Positions 36,601 to 45,256 of a DNA stretch of 64,000 nucleotides are shown piece by piece; within the stretch, counting starts at the first letter, position 1, and every line of letters begins with the position of its first letter. The stretch lies in contig JACJXD010000008.1 in assembly GCA_020636845.1 (NCBI GenBank), positions 1 to 64,000 of the forward strand, in the 5' to 3' direction. This stretch comes from Bacteroidales bacterium (GTDB taxonomy: Bacteria > Bacteroidota > Bacteroidia > Bacteroidales > Tenuifilaceae). The notes under the pieces are model-generated. The model did not search any database. It was not told the origin of the DNA and saw nothing but the letters and a program-made list of their open reading frames with translations. A program made the translations under genes and the position numbers.

Positions 36601-37246
36601 AGGTGCGGGTATTCAGCCTGAAAAGCAAAAGGATATTTTTAGTGAGTTTACCCAGTTGAAGTCAAATTCCGGACAGGAGAGGGGAACCGGTTTGGGTTTA
36701 ACAATATCGCAAAGTATAGTAAACCTTCTTGGCGGTAGTATCAAGTTGAAAAGTACACCGGGGAAAGGTTCCACTTTTTACTTTGATGTACGGTTTAGCA
36801 TTCTTAAAAATGCTTCAATATCAACATCAAGTTCAACGGAAGATATTACGCTTACCAAGGATGAACTTGATAACAAAAAGGTGTTGATAGTTGAAGATAA
36901 TGAGTTAAATACGTTAATCGCAGAACGGTTTTTAGGCAATTGGGGAGTTAAACACGACCATGCCGAGAATGGGAAAGTCGCCTTGGAAATGGTAAGCAAG
37001 GAGTCGTATAATTTGATTCTAATGGATTTGGAAATGCCCGAAATGAACGGCTACGAAGCGGCGAAGGCAATTAGGGGAAATTCCAGCAAGCATATCAACA
37101 GCATTCCAATTGTAGCGCTTAGCGCATCGGCCATGCTCGATGTTCAACGGAAAATATTCGATTTGGGAATGAACGATTTTATTTTGAAGCCGTTTAAGCC
37201 AGACGAACTCAAACGCAAAGTTTTTAAGTACTTGAAACAAGAATAA
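33653..37246 (+). CDS. Multi-PAS hybrid sensor histidine kinase
   Basis: 1197 aa from the ATG at 33653; an in-frame GTG at 33578 would add 25 unlikely residues. There is no signal peptide or membrane helix, so it is cytoplasmic. Five PAS-like domains over about 20-530 and 690-800 (ends like LVAMNDISFRKL and TGIARIINQQ) surround a GAF-like region (about 540-680). HisKA has His833 in MSHEIRTPMN; HATPase has DTGAGI and GTGLGL; the C-terminal receiver has Asp1125 in LMDLEMPEMNG. No DNA-binding output is fused, so it should pass phosphate to another protein. The next gene starts 31 nt later but is probably unrelated. Confidence 0.9.
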   Translation: MDTSEDHNNEKYIPPDYELLKEIVNANESSIYIIQNYRVVFSNPSFCTLTGYSEAELKEVLFLDIVHPKDRKLIKLLFQNEFNEIRTHKSKSFTHRILTRYNDLKWIKANISFVEWEGKTALLCSSFDITLQKETENNLAEQEQNINLMVNSFGDFIFILNRNLNIVQFNDSVLKKMGFKEHEILLESFVKLHTSVDGQNLIELMEKVFNGSRASYTGSLRRKDGSELFVEVRMVKGIWNRRSVIFANAQDITPRIEAQRIIKASEEKFSKAFNNGAVIMTISTLEDGRYIDVNEAFLSKTGLTKSEVIGKKSSELSIFPEISHRNELIEALNTLKRVNNQEITFINKKGELLTMLLSAEIITVQGIDCMLVAMNDISFRKLMEEEISRSRAQLKGILDNLPFIAWLMDNKGRYLIINKAFANYFGTTEKNVIGKKHTNFWSENHALTIQRKEAEVKRLKNSVSWEERVKSDNGTDWWEHHVTPVISIGNRVIATTGIARIINQQKEAQIQLEQNFERQKLLAEVSYLFNESVAFDKKINQTIKKIGSRLKLIRTFVWEKQLNINSSPTTYEWHVSTVKSQKSIINGYFKKVEVKLEKNFDSEHIKEIINGKGKHKYQHSKEFQPFSDNAFEIFPIVSNSNCIALWGIEFCDSNFNLDESGNEFFITITHIFSAAYEQSIKDNALRLSESRFRSFSESLPEMVFEADNDLRVTLTNHNLLKTFGLNQRKISKGIYIEDLFNEKESEKIKNYLSLIKKDSESSIELIACRTNKTSFPTLTHISRLRVGYRQFRYIGIMVDITRRKLEEAELLKAKDQAEAASRAKERFLSTMSHEIRTPMNAIIGMTNLMLQENPDEKNLNNLNALKFSAENLLALLNDILDFSKIEAGKMELIKADINLHTMHAGIMSTFNQLAANKNLKLKGNVDKNIPLHLSGDRIRLNQVLTNLIGNAIKFTSKGSVSVDFKLREIEKESVLIRFSVTDTGAGIQPEKQKDIFSEFTQLKSNSGQERGTGLGLTISQSIVNLLGGSIKLKSTPGKGSTFYFDVRFSILKNASISTSSSTEDITLTKDELDNKKVLIVEDNELNTLIAERFLGNWGVKHDHAENGKVALEMVSKESYNLILMDLEMPEMNGYEAAKAIRGNSSKHINSIPIVALSASAMLDVQRKIFDLGMNDFILKPFKPDELKRKVFKYLKQE

Positions 37247-37277
37247 AAATCTTAATCATCAACAATTCGCTGTTAAA

Positions 37278-38660
37278 ATGAAGAAGAAAGAAGTTTTTAG
37301 GCTCATACTTTTGTCATTATTGTCATTTTTTTTTACTCCAAATTTGCAGGCACAAACGCTAATAGAATTGTCGGTAAACGCACCGGATTCATACACTGCA
37401 AAACTCAAATTATTTAAAGGAAAGGAAATGGTGCTGGTGGATTCCTGTAAGGGAAACGATGCAGGTATATACCAGTTTTCGTTACCTAAAAATGCCGAAC
37501 AGGGATTGTACCGCATAACAATAGGTAAATCGAACTCTTTGGATTTAATTGTTGCAAACGAGTCTGCAATAAGATTTAAAACACAAATTTTTGCTTTCGA
37601 GGATAGTTTAAAGGTTATAGAATCCGAAGAAAATAAAGTATATCAAAGTTACCTTAAGTTGAAAAGGGATACCGAGCAGCAATTCTGGCTTTTCGAGTCG
37701 TTAATAAAATACTATAAGCCTTCGGATCTTTTTTATCAAACTCTTATCAACGAGCAGTACAGCATAAAAGTGAAGTTTTATAAGGAGGTTGAAGATTTAA
37801 TAAAGGATAAAAAGCAAACATTTGCATATAACTACATAAACCTGGAGACAAAACCTCTTGTGTTGTTCGAAGGCGATAGGTGTGCAGCAAATTTTAAAAT
37901 GGCCGATAGTTGGTGGAATAACGTTAATTTAGAAGATAATAGGTTGTTGCATACACCCGATTTGCTATCGAAGTTTTGGGATTATTTGGAACTTGCCCTT
38001 TGTGAGGATCGATATACCATGGAAGAGCAGGATTCTATTTTGGTTCAATTTATTTCCAAAGTTTTGGAGGGTTTCATATCGGATTCCATTCAGGCAAAAT
38101 TTGTTAAATCTTTAAGTATGGGATTTAGCCAGAGCGATTACTTTGGTGTGGTTAACTACCTTATGGCAAAATATCCGGATTACACTACCGAAATTGCTGA
38201 TGATCCCGATTTAAAGGCACGCTTGCTCATAGAGCAAAACTTAATGCCCGGAAAAAGGGCGTATAATTTCAAAATAAAACCAGTTGAAGGAAAACGCCTG
38301 AAGTTATCGGATATTAAGGCTAAATACACCTTGTTGGTATTTTGGTCGGTTTGGTGTCCGCATTGTATAGATGCCATGCCTAAAATAGATGAGGTTTATA
38401 ATGAATTTAAAGCGGATGGATTTGAGGTTGTTGCTGTAAATGTAGATAGCGAAACCAAACCTTTTACCGATTTTGTAAAGCAGTACAACTTAAATTGGAT
38501 TAACATGCAGGTAACATCGCACTCAACCGACCCAATTACCATACGTTACAACGTTGACGAAACACCTAAGATGTTTTTGATAGATCGTGACCTAAACATT
38601 GTTTCAAGACCGCAATCGTTCGAGCAGGTTCAAGTTACGTTAAACAAGTTACTTAAGTAG
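37278..38660 (+). CDS. TlpA/ResA-like thioredoxin-family protein
   Basis: 460 aa. Signal peptide (to about AQTL, residue 25), then a long N-terminal region (about 26-320) of the DUF4369/DUF5106 type found in Bacteroidota extracytoplasmic thioredoxins, then a thioredoxin domain with Cys360-Pro-His-Cys363 (VFWSVWCPHC). A disulfide oxidoreductase acting in the periplasm or at the outer surface is likely. A terminator follows. Confidence 0.88.
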   Translation: MKKKEVFRLILLSLLSFFFTPNLQAQTLIELSVNAPDSYTAKLKLFKGKEMVLVDSCKGNDAGIYQFSLPKNAEQGLYRITIGKSNSLDLIVANESAIRFKTQIFAFEDSLKVIESEENKVYQSYLKLKRDTEQQFWLFESLIKYYKPSDLFYQTLINEQYSIKVKFYKEVEDLIKDKKQTFAYNYINLETKPLVLFEGDRCAANFKMADSWWNNVNLEDNRLLHTPDLLSKFWDYLELALCEDRYTMEEQDSILVQFISKVLEGFISDSIQAKFVKSLSMGFSQSDYFGVVNYLMAKYPDYTTEIADDPDLKARLLIEQNLMPGKRAYNFKIKPVEGKRLKLSDIKAKYTLLVFWSVWCPHCIDAMPKIDEVYNEFKADGFEVVAVNVDSETKPFTDFVKQYNLNWINMQVTSHSTDPITIRYNVDETPKMFLIDRDLNIVSRPQSFEQVQVTLNKLLK

Positions 38661-38684
38661 TTTTGTTAGCATTCATTTAATGAG

Positions 38685-38713
38685 AAAAGAGATTGCTTTC
38701 GGTCTCTTTTTTA
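38685..38713 (+). terminator. Intrinsic terminator
   Basis: AAAAGAGA (38685-38692) pairs with TCTCTTTT (38703-38710), followed by T's. Confidence 0.75.
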
Positions 38714-38775
38714 TTGAAATAAATTTAGGTATGCAGAATTCTAGTATTTTTAAATCGAATTTCAACATATAAACT

Positions 38776-40023
38776 ATGAATAGTCGGAAAATACTTCCAA
38801 TGGTTATAATTGGAGCCTTGTTTTTTATTTTTGGTTTTGTAACGTGGCTAAACGGAATACTTATTCCGTATTTTAAAATTTCGTGTGAACTTACCGATTT
38901 TGAGGCAACTTTGGTGGCTTTTGCTTTTTATATTTCATATACTGTAATGGCGTTGCCCGCTTCGTGGGTGTTGAGTAAGACGGGCTTTCACAAGGGAATG
39001 ACCGTTGGTCTTTGGATTATGGCTGTTGGAACTTTGCTTTTCGTTCCTGCGGCAATTAGCAGGACTTACTGGATATTTCTTACGGGTTTGTTTGTAATGG
39101 GAGCAGGCCTAGCCGTGCTGCAAACGGCATCTAACCCGTATGTTGCCATTATAGGTCCACGGGAAAGCGCCGCAAGGCGAATTAGCATTATGGGAATTTG
39201 TAACAAGTTGGCCGGAGCCATTGCCCCTTTAATTTTGGCTTATCACATATTGAGCGATGGCGATGCTTTTGTTAAGTCGTTGGAAGGGTTAAGTAATTCC
39301 GCAAGGGTTGTTGCTCTCGATGGATTGGCTCATAGGGCTATAGGACCTTACCTTGTTATTACGGCAATACTTCTTGTTCTTGGTTTGTTAATCCGCTACA
39401 CGCCATTGCCCGACGTAGAAACGGAAGAGGATGAGGATGTTTCCAATGGCGACATTGAATCAAAAACAAGTATTTTGCAATTTCCGCAGTTAATACTGGG
39501 TGCCATAGCCTTATTCTTTTACGTTGGCGTTGAGGTTATTGCCGGAGACACAATAATAAGGTACGGTATTGCACAGCATATCGATATTTCTGTTGCTAAA
39601 ACATTTACAACCTATACGTTAACGGCCATGATAGTTGGGTATTTGCTGGGAATTGTACTTATACCAAAGGTTATTTCACAGCGGACAGCGTTAATAGGCT
39701 CTGCTACTTTAGGGATTATTTTAAGTTTTGGGGTAATTTTTGCCGGGAGTTGGCATTCTATTTTGTTTTTGGCATTGCTTGGCTTGGCTAATGCGTTGGT
39801 TTGGCCTGCAATTTGGCCTTTAGCTATTCACGATTTAGGAAAATACATTAAAACGGGTTCGGCTGTTTTAATTATGGCGATAGCAGGTGGGGCTGTATTA
39901 CCTTTAATATGGGGTAAGTTAAGCGATGTGTATTCACCTCAAATGGCATATTCAATTTTAATACCCTCGTATTTTATTATTTTATACTATGCAGTTTGGG
40001 GATATAAGATTAGGAAATGGTAG
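38776..40023 (+). CDS. Sugar:H+ symporter of the FucP/GluP (FHS) MFS family
   Basis: 415 aa with twelve membrane helices. The family signatures FFIFGFVTWLNGILIPYFK (helix 1) and LQTASNPYVAIIG (helix 4) are typical of Bacteroidota glucose/galactose or N-acetylhexosamine uptake proteins. Not near any sugar-catabolic gene, so substrate is open. Confidence 0.9.
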   Translation: MNSRKILPMVIIGALFFIFGFVTWLNGILIPYFKISCELTDFEATLVAFAFYISYTVMALPASWVLSKTGFHKGMTVGLWIMAVGTLLFVPAAISRTYWIFLTGLFVMGAGLAVLQTASNPYVAIIGPRESAARRISIMGICNKLAGAIAPLILAYHILSDGDAFVKSLEGLSNSARVVALDGLAHRAIGPYLVITAILLVLGLLIRYTPLPDVETEEDEDVSNGDIESKTSILQFPQLILGAIALFFYVGVEVIAGDTIIRYGIAQHIDISVAKTFTTYTLTAMIVGYLLGIVLIPKVISQRTALIGSATLGIILSFGVIFAGSWHSILFLALLGLANALVWPAIWPLAIHDLGKYIKTGSAVLIMAIAGGAVLPLIWGKLSDVYSPQMAYSILIPSYFIILYYAVWGYKIRKW

Positions 40024-40049
40024 GTAAAATGAAGTAAATTGAAGGGAAA

Positions 40050-40442
40050 ATGGACAGATTTGAATTAGAATTTGAAGTGCGCGATTACGAATGCGATTTG
40101 CAGGGAATAGTTAATAACGCTGTTTACTTAAATTACTTAGAACATACACGGCATAAGTTTCTTTTAAGTAAGGGCATTGATTTCGCAAAACTTCATAACG
40201 AAGGCATCGATTTGGTTGTTTCTCGTATCGAGATTGATTATAAGTATTCCCTTACTTGTGGTGATAAGTTTGTGGTTCGGATAAGTATTAGCAGGGAAGG
40301 ATTTTTAAAGATGATATTTACTCAGGAAATTGTTAAAATGCCTGAGGAAAAAACAGCGGTAAAAGCCAAAGTAATCGGAGTAGGATTAAAAAATGGCCGT
40401 CCGTTAAAAGTAGGAAACATTCCAGGGTTTGAGGAGTATTAA
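40050..40442 (+). CDS. Acyl-CoA thioesterase (4HBT hotdog family, YbgC-like)
   Basis: 130 aa hotdog-fold protein. The family motif YECDLQGIVNNAVYLNYLEHTRH (near 12-34) includes catalytic Asp15. Hydrolyses short or medium acyl-CoA. 26 nt after the sugar transporter, and its stop overlaps the convergent EamA gene by 4 nt. Confidence 0.88.
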   Translation: MDRFELEFEVRDYECDLQGIVNNAVYLNYLEHTRHKFLLSKGIDFAKLHNEGIDLVVSRIEIDYKYSLTCGDKFVVRISISREGFLKMIFTQEIVKMPEEKTAVKAKVIGVGLKNGRPLKVGNIPGFEEY

Positions 40443-41335
40443 AGTTTCAATTTAGGTTTGCGTTTTAAACTCGATAAATATACTCCGACAAGGATTATAC
40501 TCAGGGCTGAAAAGTGCAGTATTCCAATTTGATCGCCATCGAGTAGTCCCCATATTAAGGCAAAAAAGGGAACAATGTATGTCACCGACGAGGCAAAAAT
40601 TGCGCTGGTGTGGTGTATAAGGTTGTTAAATACAAAAAGTGTTATTACCGAGCCAAACGTTGCAAGTATAAACGTTGCAAAAAGGCTGCGCCAAAATAGC
40701 GGGTTCGACATGGCAACCTGAAAATCGGTAAAAGGTAATATTATGCCGGCAGGAATGCCAATAAAAAAGAAAATGAGAGAGGTTATTTGAACTCCGTTCA
40801 AATTTGAAAGTCTAAAACGGACAATATTGGAATTTATACCATACATAAATGTAGCGAGTACAATAAAAAAGGCATAAATGTTAACTTGCCCGAACGTATT
40901 TAGTTTTCCGTTGGTTATTAAAATAAATGCTCCCATAAAACCGATGGCCACTCCGGTAATTTGAAATATATTGGGTTTATGCTTGAAAAATGCGGCTCCT
41001 GCAATTACGGTGAAAAAAGGTGTTAACCCATTAAGAATGCCTGCAAGCGAGCTGGTTATTTGCGTTTCGGATAGGGTAAAAAGAAAAGCCGGGAAAAAAT
41101 TTCCAAGTAACCCGCAACCTATTAGCGGAAGAATATTATTGCGATTTACCAGTTTTAAATTTTTAATAGATAGGGGAAGCAGAATAATAAAGCTTATGAA
41201 AATTCGAAGAGCTCCCACCTGCACATAGTTAAAAGCATCCAGCCCTCGTTTCATTAAAATAAATGAGGCACCCCATACGAATGCCATAAAAAGCATTGCG
41301 CTCCACTGCCAGCGTTTTTTGTTTAAGTCGAACAT
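40439..41335 (-). CDS. EamA/DMT-family transporter
   Basis: 298 aa with ten membrane helices in two EamA repeats. N-terminal WGASFILMKRGLDAF and the second half from about residue 150. Substrate unknown. Transcribed from a two-box promoter at 41359-41390, divergent from the AlaX-like gene. Confidence 0.9.
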   Translation of the reverse strand: MFDLNKKRWQWSAMLFMAFVWGASFILMKRGLDAFNYVQVGALRIFISFIILLPLSIKNLKLVNRNNILPLIGCGLLGNFFPAFLFTLSETQITSSLAGILNGLTPFFTVIAGAAFFKHKPNIFQITGVAIGFMGAFILITNGKLNTFGQVNIYAFFIVLATFMYGINSNIVRFRLSNLNGVQITSLIFFFIGIPAGIILPFTDFQVAMSNPLFWRSLFATFILATFGSVITLFVFNNLIHHTSAIFASSVTYIVPFFALIWGLLDGDQIGILHFSALSIILVGVYLSSLKRKPKLKL

Positions 41336-41358
41336 GTATGCGTAATGTTAACAATCGG

Positions 41359-41390
41359 CAAATGTAGCGAAAAAGGATATTGATAAACAA
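41359..41390 (-). promoter_or_regulatory. Promoter for the minus-strand EamA gene
   Basis: On the minus strand TTG (41390-41388), 21-nt spacer and TACATTTG (41366-41359). Confidence 0.6.
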
Positions 41391-41402
41391 TGGTAATAAA
41401 AA

Positions 41403-41430
41403 TTATGTATCGCTTATCTTTGATACATAA
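41403..41430 (+). promoter_or_regulatory. -7 box enclosed in a 9-bp inverted repeat upstream of the AlaX-like gene
   Basis: TTATGTATC (41403-41411) and GATACATAA (41422-41430) are perfect inverted copies. A TATCTTTG element (41415-41422) lies between them and overlaps the right arm by one base. A dimeric repressor binding here would block the promoter; a 5' mRNA hairpin is unlikely because transcription would start after the left arm. Confidence 0.5.
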
Positions 41431-41440
41431 ATGTTGAGCG

Positions 41441-41881
41441 ATGAGCGAGAAAAGTTACGATCCAAGAATGCACACTGCCGAGCATATTTTAAACCAAACT
41501 ATGGTTAGAATGTTCGGTTGCAAGAGGGCTTTTAGTAGTCATATCGAAAAGAAAAAATCCAAGTGCGATTACCGGATTCCTAACCCTATTGATATGAACA
41601 AGTTGGTCGAAGTGGAGAGGATTGTCAATGAGATAATAAGACTGAATTTGGAGGTGACCGACGAATTTGTATCAAAAGAGGATGCTGCAAAGTTTCTCGA
41701 TTTGAATAGGCTACCTGCTGATGCTTCTAGTACCATTCGTGTTGTTCGCATAGGCGACTACGATGCGTGTGCCTGCATTGGCCCTCATGTAAAACATACT
41801 AATGAAATAGGAACGTTCAGAATAATTTCCAGCGATTATGCCGAAGGAATACTACGAATCCGGTTTAGGCTTGAAAGTTAG
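41441..41881 (+). CDS. AlaX-like tRNA-Ala editing domain protein
   Basis: 146 aa, a stand-alone copy of the second additional domain of threonyl/alanyl-tRNA synthetases. Zinc ligands are intact: HxxxH at His11/His15 (MHTAEHIL) and CxxxH at Cys112/His116 (CACIGPHVKH). It should hydrolyse mischarged aminoacyl-tRNA in trans, for example Ser-tRNA-Ala. It is small for AlaX because the N-terminal beta-barrel is absent, as in the shortest forms. Its stop overlaps the next convergent gene by 17 nt. Confidence 0.85.
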   Translation: MSEKSYDPRMHTAEHILNQTMVRMFGCKRAFSSHIEKKKSKCDYRIPNPIDMNKLVEVERIVNEIIRLNLEVTDEFVSKEDAAKFLDLNRLPADASSTIRVVRIGDYDACACIGPHVKHTNEIGTFRIISSDYAEGILRIRFRLES

Positions 41882-42188
41882 TATTTCGAATATGGATAAC
41901 TCTTTTATAGTTTAGTAGTTTTTTCCTTCGGATAAGGTATATAAACATTATAGGAATCGAAAAAAATATCATGGATAAAATCCAGAAACCTTTATTGTAA
42001 ACGGCGTTTTTAATAATGTCTTCCATTATAATTATCCAAAGAGAACTGGTAAAGGCTATTGCGGCAGTTAACCAGTAAAGAGAGGCTTCACTTTTCATGA
42101 TATTAGCGGCGAAAGCCACTAAAAATAAAATAAAACCTACTCCCCAAAGTGTTAGTAATAAGCGTGTAGAAATTTCAACTTTTTTCAT
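41865..42188 (-). CDS. Small membrane protein
   Basis: 107 aa with three or four membrane helices (LLLTLWGVGFILFLVAFAA; LTAAIAFTSSLWIIIM; FWILSMIFFSIPIMFIYLI) and a basic C-terminus. No recognised family. 16 nt downstream of mgsA and probably in its operon. Confidence 0.7.
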   Translation of the reverse strand: MKKVEISTRLLLTLWGVGFILFLVAFAANIMKSEASLYWLTAAIAFTSSLWIIIMEDIIKNAVYNKGFWILSMIFFSIPIMFIYLIRRKKLLNYKRVIHIRNTNFQA

Positions 42189-42204
42189 TAGTCTTCTTAT
42201 TCGA

Positions 42205-42675
42205 CTATAATTTTCGATTAATGTATTGTGTGTAATCCTTTATTTTGGGGGTGTATTCCGTTTCAATCAGAGGGGAACTGATTAAAAAATCGGCGGTAGA
42301 ACGATTGGTTGCCGTAGGAATGTTGTAAACGGTAGCAATACGAAGTAGGGCTTTAACATCCACATCGTGGGGTTGAGCTTCCATTGGATCCCAAAAAAAG
42401 ATTAGTATATCTATTTTACCTTCGGCAATTAAAGCGCCCAGTTGTTGATCGCCACCTAATGGACCTGATTTTAAGCGGTTTATTTGAAGATGGTCGTTGG
42501 CTGCGCCGCCCTGCATTTTGGTTATGGCTTCTTCCACCAATCGACCGGTAGTTCCGGTACAAATCAACTTGTGGTGAAGTAATTTTTCCCAGTTCCATTC
42601 AACCCACTCTACCATGTCGCGTTTGCGATTGTCATGGGCTACCAATGCGATAGTTTTATACTTATTCACGTTCAT
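42205..42675 (-). CDS. mgsA: Methylglyoxal synthase
   Basis: 156 aa. Converts dihydroxyacetone phosphate to methylglyoxal and phosphate, a bypass of lower glycolysis used under phosphate limitation or sugar stress. Family residues are present: His14-Asp15 (VAHDNRK), the phosphate loop TGTTGRL near 41-47, SGPLGGDQQ near 69-77 and FFWDPMEAQPHDVD near 96-109. A TATTTTTG element lies upstream at 42691-42684 on the minus strand. Confidence 0.95.
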   Translation of the reverse strand: MNVNKYKTIALVAHDNRKRDMVEWVEWNWEKLLHHKLICTGTTGRLVEEAITKMQGGAANDHLQINRLKSGPLGGDQQLGALIAEGKIDILIFFWDPMEAQPHDVDVKALLRIATVYNIPTATNRSTADFLISSPLIETEYTPKIKDYTQYINRKL

Positions 42676-42683
42676 AATTTTTG

Positions 42684-42691
42684 CAAAAATA
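42684..42691 (-). promoter_or_regulatory. -7 element for mgsA
   Basis: Reads TATTTTTG on the minus strand, a few bases before the mgsA ATG at 42675. This leaves little or no leader. No matching TTG box. Confidence 0.35.
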
Positions 42692-42778
42692 GTAAATGCT
42701 CTAAAAAAAATGTTAAGCCGATGTTAAAAGAGGTAAAATGAAATTTTTGTTCAGAATAGATTAATAGATAAAAAAGGA

Positions 42779-42786
42779 TATTTTTG
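42779..42786 (+). promoter_or_regulatory. -7 element for the 60-aa membrane protein
   Basis: TATTTTTG, 22 nt before the ATG at 42808. This shows that the in-frame TTG at 42784 belongs to the promoter. Confidence 0.45.
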
Positions 42787-42807
42787 TTAGTCTCTAAAAA
42801 TAAATCA

Positions 42808-42990
42808 ATGTCGAAAAAACATGCTTTAATTGTGTCGCTCCTGTTAGTGGTTGCGGCAATTATCATTCAAATTTTACTTAAAAGTTTTATCGTCAAACTC
42901 GACAAGGAGTTGGTCGAATTCTTTTCCGGAATTTTACTGGGAGTCGGCATCGGTATTCCTGTTTATATTTTCTTTGGTAAAAAGAAATAG
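42808..42990 (+). CDS. Small two-helix membrane protein, 60 aa
   Basis: MSKKHALIVSLLLVVAA starts a first membrane helix; a second (GILLGVGIGIPVYIFFG) ends just before a KKK tail. The gene is preceded by a promoter element, the codon use resembles its neighbours, and the start at ATG 42808 gives a compact hairpin-like protein. Too small to assign. Confidence 0.6.
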   Translation: MSKKHALIVSLLLVVAAIIIQILLKSFIVKLDKELVEFFSGILLGVGIGIPVYIFFGKKK

Positions 42991-43030
42991 CCATTATATG
43001 CTAAATCGTTAGACTTCTACTCTTTTCATG

Positions 43031-43086
43031 TTTAATTCAGAGGGAAATTACTTGCAGTAATCAGATAAGATCTTTTTTGAATTAAA
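43031..43086. repeat. Nested inverted repeat upstream of the PAP2 gene
   Basis: TTTAATTCA (43031-43039) pairs with TGAATTAAA (43078-43086), and ATTAC/GTAAT (43047-43061) forms an inner hairpin. A T-run (43073-43078) sits inside the outer stem. Could be regulatory; no clear mechanism. Confidence 0.35.
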
Positions 43087-43131
43087 CATAATGTACTTCG
43101 TTTTGTTAGGACGATATTTAAATAGTTAAGT

Positions 43132-43890
43132 ATGTGTGACGGTAAAAAAAGTGTGGTTGTACTTTTAATCTTACTTTCCAGTATTGTAAAAGCTCAGGTT
43201 ACAGATGATTCCTTACAGGTAAAGGAGCGTAAATTTGAGTATAACTTGTCCCTGAAAAATACAATAGTCCCTGTTGTCTTAATTACCTATGGCATTGTTG
43301 GCTTTAATAACCCGAAGTTAAAAAGTTGGAATGTTGATACGAGAGATGAAGTGTTGGAAGACATCGACAGAAAGTACCATATCGATGATTATTTTCAGTA
43401 TGTTCCCAGTGTTACTGTTTATTTTTTGGATGATGCCGGATTAAAAGCCAAACACTCTTTTTGGGATAGAACAGCCATTCTGGCTAGTTCGTTTGTATTG
43501 CAAACAATGGTTGTTCAAACGTTGAAATATACCACTAAAGTGGAACGTCCCGATAGTAGTAACATGAATTCTTTTCCTTCGGGGCATACAACCTTAGCCT
43601 TTTCGGGAGCCGAATTTTTATGGCAGGAGTATAAAGAGCACAGCATTTGGATAGGTGTGGCGGGATATGCAGTGGCTAGTTCCATTGGTATTGCTAGGGT
43701 TATTAATAATAAGCACTGGTTAACCGACGTTTTTGCGGGTGCTGGCATTGGCATTCTTAGTACAAAAATTTCTTATTTTTTTTACGAACGAATTAAACTA
43801 AAACCACGAAGAGGAAATCGAACCTACACAATGATAACTCCTATTTATGGAAATAAAATAAACGGGTTAACTTTGTCCGTTCGTTTTTAA
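43132..43890 (+). CDS. PAP2-family lipid phosphatase
   Basis: 252 aa with a signal-like N-terminal helix and a soluble region of about 75 residues before the catalytic domain. Phosphatase signatures are in order: KVERPDS (near 139), FPSGHTTLAF (near 148) and ARVINNKHWLTDVFAG (near 188). Probably acts on membrane lipid phosphates (phosphatidic acid, undecaprenyl diphosphate or lipid A). The downstream MFS gene begins 22 nt later. Confidence 0.88.
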   Translation: MCDGKKSVVVLLILLSSIVKAQVTDDSLQVKERKFEYNLSLKNTIVPVVLITYGIVGFNNPKLKSWNVDTRDEVLEDIDRKYHIDDYFQYVPSVTVYFLDDAGLKAKHSFWDRTAILASSFVLQTMVVQTLKYTTKVERPDSSNMNSFPSGHTTLAFSGAEFLWQEYKEHSIWIGVAGYAVASSIGIARVINNKHWLTDVFAGAGIGILSTKISYFFYERIKLKPRRGNRTYTMITPIYGNKINGLTLSVRF

Positions 43891-43912
43891 CCAGTAAAAA
43901 AACTAGTGCAGG

Positions 43913-45169
43913 GTGTTTAGGTATATCGATATTCGATCGTATTTCCCAAAAATTGGATTTGCTTTTAGGGCATTAAAAAGCCGGAACTACATGCTTTTTT
44001 TTGTAGGGCAAAGCATTTCCCTGATGGGTACATTCATTCAGAATTTAGCGTTAGGTTGGTTGGTTTACCGTTTAACAAGTTCTTCGTTTTTGCTTGGTGC
44101 CGTGGGTTTTGCCGGTCAAATTCCGTCGTTGTTTCTTACGCCTTTTGCAGGCGTTTTTGCTGATAGGCTTAATCGTCGAAAAGTGCTTATTGCAACACAA
44201 ACCCTTTCGATGCTAATGGCGTTTTTACTTGTAGGCTTGTACGAAACCGACTCAATAAAAATTTGGCATATAATTGTAATATCGGTAATTAACGGATTTT
44301 CGCTAGCTTTCGATACGCCTTTTCGTCATGCTTTTATAATTGAAATGGTTGGCGATAAGGAGTTGCTACAGAATGCCATTGCATTAAATTCCACTCTTAT
44401 AAATTCTGCAAGATTTATAGGCCCTACTATTGGCGGTTTCCTTATAGCATGGTTAGGGGAGGGTGCTTGTTTTATTATTAACGGCGTAAGTTTTATGGCT
44501 GTTATAGGGTCGTTAATGGCTATGCGAATAGTTCCTTTAAATAGGGGTAGCCATAGGAGCGGAATTGTGCGAGAACTGCTGGAAGGGTTGCAGTATTCGT
44601 ATCATGCCAAAACCATTTGGTACCTACTGCTTTTGGTGGCAATGTTCGGATTTTTAGGCTTGCCGTTTCAGATTTTTCTTCCGGTTTTTGCCAGAGACAT
44701 ATTGCATGGTAGTTCTCAAACGCTGGGTTTTCTTACCGGTGCTTTTGGTGCCGGTGCTTTATTAGGCGCATTCTACTTGGCGTCGCGTAAAAGCGTTTGT
44801 AGTTTGCCAAAAATCATACTAATGTCCAGTATGCTTTTTGCAGTAGGATTGTTGGGCTTTTCCGTTTCCTCAAACATTATTTTATCGTTAAGCATTATAT
44901 TCGTGCTGGGATTTGGTATGGTTTCGCTGTTTGCCGGCACAAATACCTTATTACAACAAATTGTTGATGATGATAAACGAGGGCGGGTAGTGGCGCTTTA
45001 TGGCATGTCGTTTATGGGAATAACCCCGCTGGGAAGTTTACTGTTGGGTTCGGTAACTCCTCTGTTGGGAGTACAAATTACTTTTGTTGTCGCAGCCGGA
45101 CTTTGTTTGGTTGCCGCTTTTGCCTTTTCAAAAAAGTTACCCACAGTAAAAACCGATGTCTGCGGATAA
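43913..45169 (+). CDS. MFS exporter (EntS/MFS_3 family)
   Basis: 418 aa with twelve membrane helices. Family sequence is FRALKSRNYMLFFVGQSISLMGTFIQNLALGWLVYRLT at the start and FAGVFADRLNRRKVL in loop 2-3. The GTG at 43913 is the best start, because later ATGs would cut into helix 1. Similar proteins export siderophores or drugs; no siderophore genes are nearby. Confidence 0.88.
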   Translation: MFRYIDIRSYFPKIGFAFRALKSRNYMLFFVGQSISLMGTFIQNLALGWLVYRLTSSSFLLGAVGFAGQIPSLFLTPFAGVFADRLNRRKVLIATQTLSMLMAFLLVGLYETDSIKIWHIIVISVINGFSLAFDTPFRHAFIIEMVGDKELLQNAIALNSTLINSARFIGPTIGGFLIAWLGEGACFIINGVSFMAVIGSLMAMRIVPLNRGSHRSGIVRELLEGLQYSYHAKTIWYLLLLVAMFGFLGLPFQIFLPVFARDILHGSSQTLGFLTGAFGAGALLGAFYLASRKSVCSLPKIILMSSMLFAVGLLGFSVSSNIILSLSIIFVLGFGMVSLFAGTNTLLQQIVDDDKRGRVVALYGMSFMGITPLGSLLLGSVTPLLGVQITFVVAAGLCLVAAFAFSKKLPTVKTDVCG

Positions 45170-45256
45170 GCCTTGAGTTTAGACCATTTTCTTTGTAAAT
45201 TTGGGTTAATACAGTTTTACAGATTCTTTTCTATTCAAAAACTCCGTTAGGTTTAT

